Of a stretch of DNA of 17,368 nt, positions 15,368 through 17,368 are shown one piece after another (the first letter of the stretch is position 1; each line of letters begins with the position of its first letter). A program made the position numbers and the translations under genes. Source of the stretch: Bacillota bacterium (GTDB lineage Bacteria; Bacillota; Clostridia; Lachnospirales; Lachnospiraceae); contig JAEZHX010000254.1 in NCBI GenBank assembly GCA_023436765.1, forward strand, positions 1-17,368, in the 5' to 3' direction. The notes under the pieces were generated by a model. The model saw only the letters and a program-made list of their open reading frames with translations. It was not told the DNA's origin and did not search any database.

Positions 15368-16608
15368 TGTCAGCACATTTAAAGGATGTAGTAATCATCG
15401 GAGGAGGACCGGCGGGACTTGCAGCTGCCGTTACTCTTTATAAAGAAGGCATTACAAACATAATCATCATAGAAAGAGAGAAAAAGCTTGGTGGTATCCT
15501 AAGGCAATGCATACATGAGGGCTTTGGATTGACTCGCTTTAAAGAGACCTTAAGTGGTCCGGAGTACGCACAGCGCTTTATTGATGAGGTGGAGACGCTT
15601 AACATTCCCTATATCACAGAGGCTACGGTGATTGATATTACAGGGGAGAAGAAGGTGGTTGCTGCATCTCCCAAGGGTATCCTGGAATATCAGGCAAAAG
15701 CTGTTATACTTGCCATGGGCTGCAGGGAGAGGACCAGAGGAGCGATCAGTATACCGGGTACCAGACCTGCCGGAATCTATAATGCGGGAGTTGCGCAAGC
15801 CTATTTGAACCTTAACAACACAATGATCGGTAAAGAGGTTGTCATTCTTGGCTCAGGAGATATCGGAATGATCATGGCACGCAGATTGACACTGGAGGGT
15901 GCAAAGGTAAAAGCAGTATTTGAAATTCAGCCTTACCCGAGTGGACTTCCCCGTAATATTGAGCAGTGCCTGAATGATTATCATATCCCCTTGTATTTAA
16001 GCCACACGATTACAAACATAAAGGGAAAAGCCAGAATAGAGGGCATTACGGTTGCTCAGGTGGATGAAGGTTTTCAAGTAATACCAGGCACGGAAAAGGA
16101 GTTTAGCTGTGACACATTAATTTTGTCCGTTGGATTAATACCGGAAAATGAATTGTCAATTGAAGCCGGAGTAGAGCTTGATGCCAGAACAAAGGGGGCC
16201 TTTGTTGATGAAAATTACCAAACCAATGTGGAGGGAATCTTTGCTGCAGGTAATGTTCTTCAGGTGCACGACCTGGTAGATTTTGTTTCCCTGGAAGCCG
16301 AGAACATGGCAAAGGCAGTAATTGCCTACATCAAGAATAGCAGGCTTACAGAATGTCAGTTGAAAGTAGAAACAGATAAAAACATTGGCTATACTGTTCC
16401 GCAACGGTTCAGTGCCACCCAGGACTTGGTGCTGTATTTTCGTGTGAAAAAGCCTATGAAGGATTGTGAAATTCTATTAAAGCAGAACAATCAAATTATT
16501 AAAACGGTAAAAAAGAAAAAAGCCCTGCCGGCAGAAATGATACAAATACCGATTTCCTGTAAACAGCTTATTGCGGGTGCAGATTTGGAGGTGTCAATTC
16601 AATGTTAA
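15367..16608 (+). CDS. NAD(P)/FAD-dependent oxidoreductase, electron-transfer partner subunit
   Basis: This 413-residue protein has two dinucleotide-binding folds: GGGPAG at residues 12-17 for FAD and GSGDIG at 162-167 for NAD(P). The closing FAD motif GIFAAGNVLQVHD lies at about 300-312. It belongs to the pyridine nucleotide-disulphide oxidoreductase superfamily, but no redox CxxC pair is seen, so it is not a thioredoxin reductase. The region after about residue 330 is an extra beta-rich tail. It probably takes electrons from the upstream flavoprotein and passes them to NAD(P) or another carrier. The start overlaps the upstream stop by one base, and its end overlaps the DUF1667 start by 7 bases. 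A membrane link is not visible in the sequence. Confidence 0.88.
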   Translation: MSAHLKDVVIIGGGPAGLAAAVTLYKEGITNIIIIEREKKLGGILRQCIHEGFGLTRFKETLSGPEYAQRFIDEVETLNIPYITEATVIDITGEKKVVAASPKGILEYQAKAVILAMGCRERTRGAISIPGTRPAGIYNAGVAQAYLNLNNTMIGKEVVILGSGDIGMIMARRLTLEGAKVKAVFEIQPYPSGLPRNIEQCLNDYHIPLYLSHTITNIKGKARIEGITVAQVDEGFQVIPGTEKEFSCDTLILSVGLIPENELSIEAGVELDARTKGAFVDENYQTNVEGIFAAGNVLQVHDLVDFVSLEAENMAKAVIAYIKNSRLTECQLKVETDKNIGYTVPQRFSATQDLVLYFRVKKPMKDCEILLKQNNQIIKTVKKKKALPAEMIQIPISCKQLIAGADLEVSIQC

Positions 16609-16967
16609 AAGAATATACCTGTATTATGTGTCCCAGAGGCTGCGATATCAGTGCTCAGGTGGAGAATGGAACGATCGTTTTAATTGAAGGAGCCACGTGT
16701 CAAAAAGGATCAGACTACGTAAAGCAAGAACTTACTGATCCAAGACGTAATATAGCAACCTCAGTTCTTGTGGAGAATGGTGAGCTACCGCTAGTAAGCG
16801 TCAGACTGGACTCACCGATACCAAAGGATATGATATTTAAGGTTATGGATGAGATTAGAGAAGTCAGAGTTCAGGCACCGGTTAAGGTCGGTCAGATTAT
16901 AATCAGAAATATAATAGGTCTTGACTGTAATCTTGTTGCGACAAAAACGATAGAACGTATCAATTAG
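16602..16967 (+). CDS. DUF1667 small four-cysteine protein, third subunit of the redox module
   Basis: This 121-residue protein matches the DUF1667 family, commonly found directly after the two flavoprotein genes seen here. The N-terminal cysteine set C-x2-C-x3-C (Cys7, Cys10, Cys14) plus Cys33 looks like a ligand set for an iron-sulphur cluster or a metal, and resembles the start of molybdopterin oxidoreductase Fe-S domains. No signal peptide or membrane segment is visible. The start lies inside the preceding gene (7-base overlap) with AGGTG upstream, so expression is coupled. I infer an electron-transfer or assembly role in a complex with the two flavoproteins; no enzymatic activity can be read from it. 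Confidence 0.85.
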   Translation: MLKEYTCIMCPRGCDISAQVENGTIVLIEGATCQKGSDYVKQELTDPRRNIATSVLVENGELPLVSVRLDSPIPKDMIFKVMDEIREVRVQAPVKVGQIIIRNIIGLDCNLVATKTIERIN

Positions 16968-16977
16968 AAAAAATAAT

Positions 16978-17033
16978 AAGGGATTGTTTCAAAAGGTACA
17001 TCATTATGAGCGTTTTGAAACAATCCCTTTTTT
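16978..17033 (+). terminator. Intrinsic terminator of the redox operon
   Basis: AAGGGATTGTTTCAAAA (16978-16994) and TTTTGAAACAATCCCTT (17013-17029) form a perfect 17-bp stem with an 18-base loop. A T-run reaches 17033. It begins 10 bases after the DUF1667 stop. An A-run before the 5' arm means it could also stop transcription coming from the right. Confidence 0.93.
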
Positions 17034-17034
17034 A

Positions 17035-17368
17035 TAAGGAGAGAATATGCATTAGAGGGACCATGGGGGGCTTATCTGGCATTATTATGAATTACCATAT
17101 GCGTGTTGACTATTATTAACATTTCGACCTATAATATTTTATGAATACATGTTAGTTTTATTAAAACACATATTTTGGTATCAAAGATTTTGAAATATAA
17201 ACGTATTTTTTAATCAACAGAATAGATATAAAACCATACGAGGTAGTGTAAAGTAACGTATGAAAACCCTGAGCCTGAAAATTAGGCTCATTCAGAACCT
17301 TGAAAATTGCTAGATATAGTTTTTTGGCTGGCTACCGCCGCCCTTGACAGCATGACAAAACAATGCTC
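17035..17368. other. Gene-free right end with a promoter, small hairpins and a G+C-richer edge
   Basis: No convincing gene is seen in these 334 bases. TTGACT (17106-17111), an 18-base spacer and TATAAT (17130-17135) form a good + strand promoter. Downstream are two small stems: CATACG/CGTATG (17235-17240 and 17257-17262) and TGAGCCT/AGGCTCA (17270-17276 and 17284-17290). From about 17326 base composition turns G+C-rich (GGCTGGCTACCGCCGCCC) and a TTGACA appears at 17344-17349. On the - strand two short reading frames enter from beyond the window and stop at 17310 and 17288. Either could be the tail of a gene, but neither is recognisable. The shift may mark the border of another unit, possibly a mobile element; this is only a suspicion. 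Confidence 0.4.
17106..17135 (+). promoter_or_regulatory. Near-consensus vegetative promoter with no recognised gene downstream
   Basis: The -35 box TTGACT (17106-17111) matches five of six consensus bases, and the -10 box TATAAT (17130-17135) is perfect, with an 18-base spacer. No open reading frame of note follows within the remaining 230 bases. The transcript would include the two small hairpins at 17235-17290, so either a small RNA or a long leader of a gene outside the window is possible. Confidence 0.5.

Noticed and set aside
17288..17368. Truncated - strand gene entering from the right edge
   Set aside because: The two short frames (about 19 and 26 codons) have no recognisable family, and no start can be seen, so neither is called as a gene.

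Overview
The window comes from a low-G+C, anaerobic Firmicute, most likely of the Lachnospiraceae/Clostridia type. This is inferred from A/T-rich spacers, strong AGGAGG-like ribosome sites, a lipoprotein transporter subunit and the protein family mix; no rRNA or other marker gene is present. All genes look intact. No tRNA, CRISPR array or complete mobile element was seen.

Region 1 (about 1-8160, + strand) is a seven-gene aldarate operon. Both dehydratases are present: glucarate dehydratase (gudD) and galactarate dehydratase (garD). Each yields 5-keto-4-deoxyglucarate (5-KDG). A DapA/DHDPS-family lyase sits where E. coli uses the unrelated aldolase GarL, and tartronate semialdehyde reductase (garR) comes first. 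A tripartite tricarboxylate-type transporter (substrate-binding lipoprotein, small and large membrane subunits) follows and probably imports the aldarates. Because garR is present and no ketoglutarate-semialdehyde dehydrogenase is seen, the lyase is probably an aldolase giving pyruvate plus tartronate semialdehyde, which GarR reduces to D-glycerate. No glycerate kinase is in the window. A 10-bp hairpin separates tctC from tctB, and a strong terminator follows tctA.

Region 2 (about 8161-10422) holds one regulator with PrpR-N, PAS, AAA+ and Fis-type HTH parts. It looks like a sigma-54 activator, but it lacks GAFTGA and has altered Walker A, Walker B and sensor II residues. A perfect 13-bp inverted repeat lies between it and the convergent larA-like gene.

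Region 3 (about 10423-17034) is a symmetrical block: larA-like racemase (-), lysR1 (+), lysR2 (-), then a three-gene redox operon (+). Each LysR gene is divergent from a metabolic unit, and the two LysR genes are paralogues whose stop codons abut. The redox operon encodes an LhgO/GlpA-like flavoprotein with a C-terminal [2Fe-2S] domain, a second FAD/NAD oxidoreductase, and a small four-cysteine DUF1667 protein. A perfect 17-bp terminator hairpin ends it. Together with the racemase this suggests 2-hydroxyacid epimerisation and oxidation, perhaps linked to the glycerate made by region 1; that link is inference.

The last 334 bases (17035-17368) hold no convincing gene. They contain a good promoter, two small hairpins and a G+C-richer edge that may be the border of another element.
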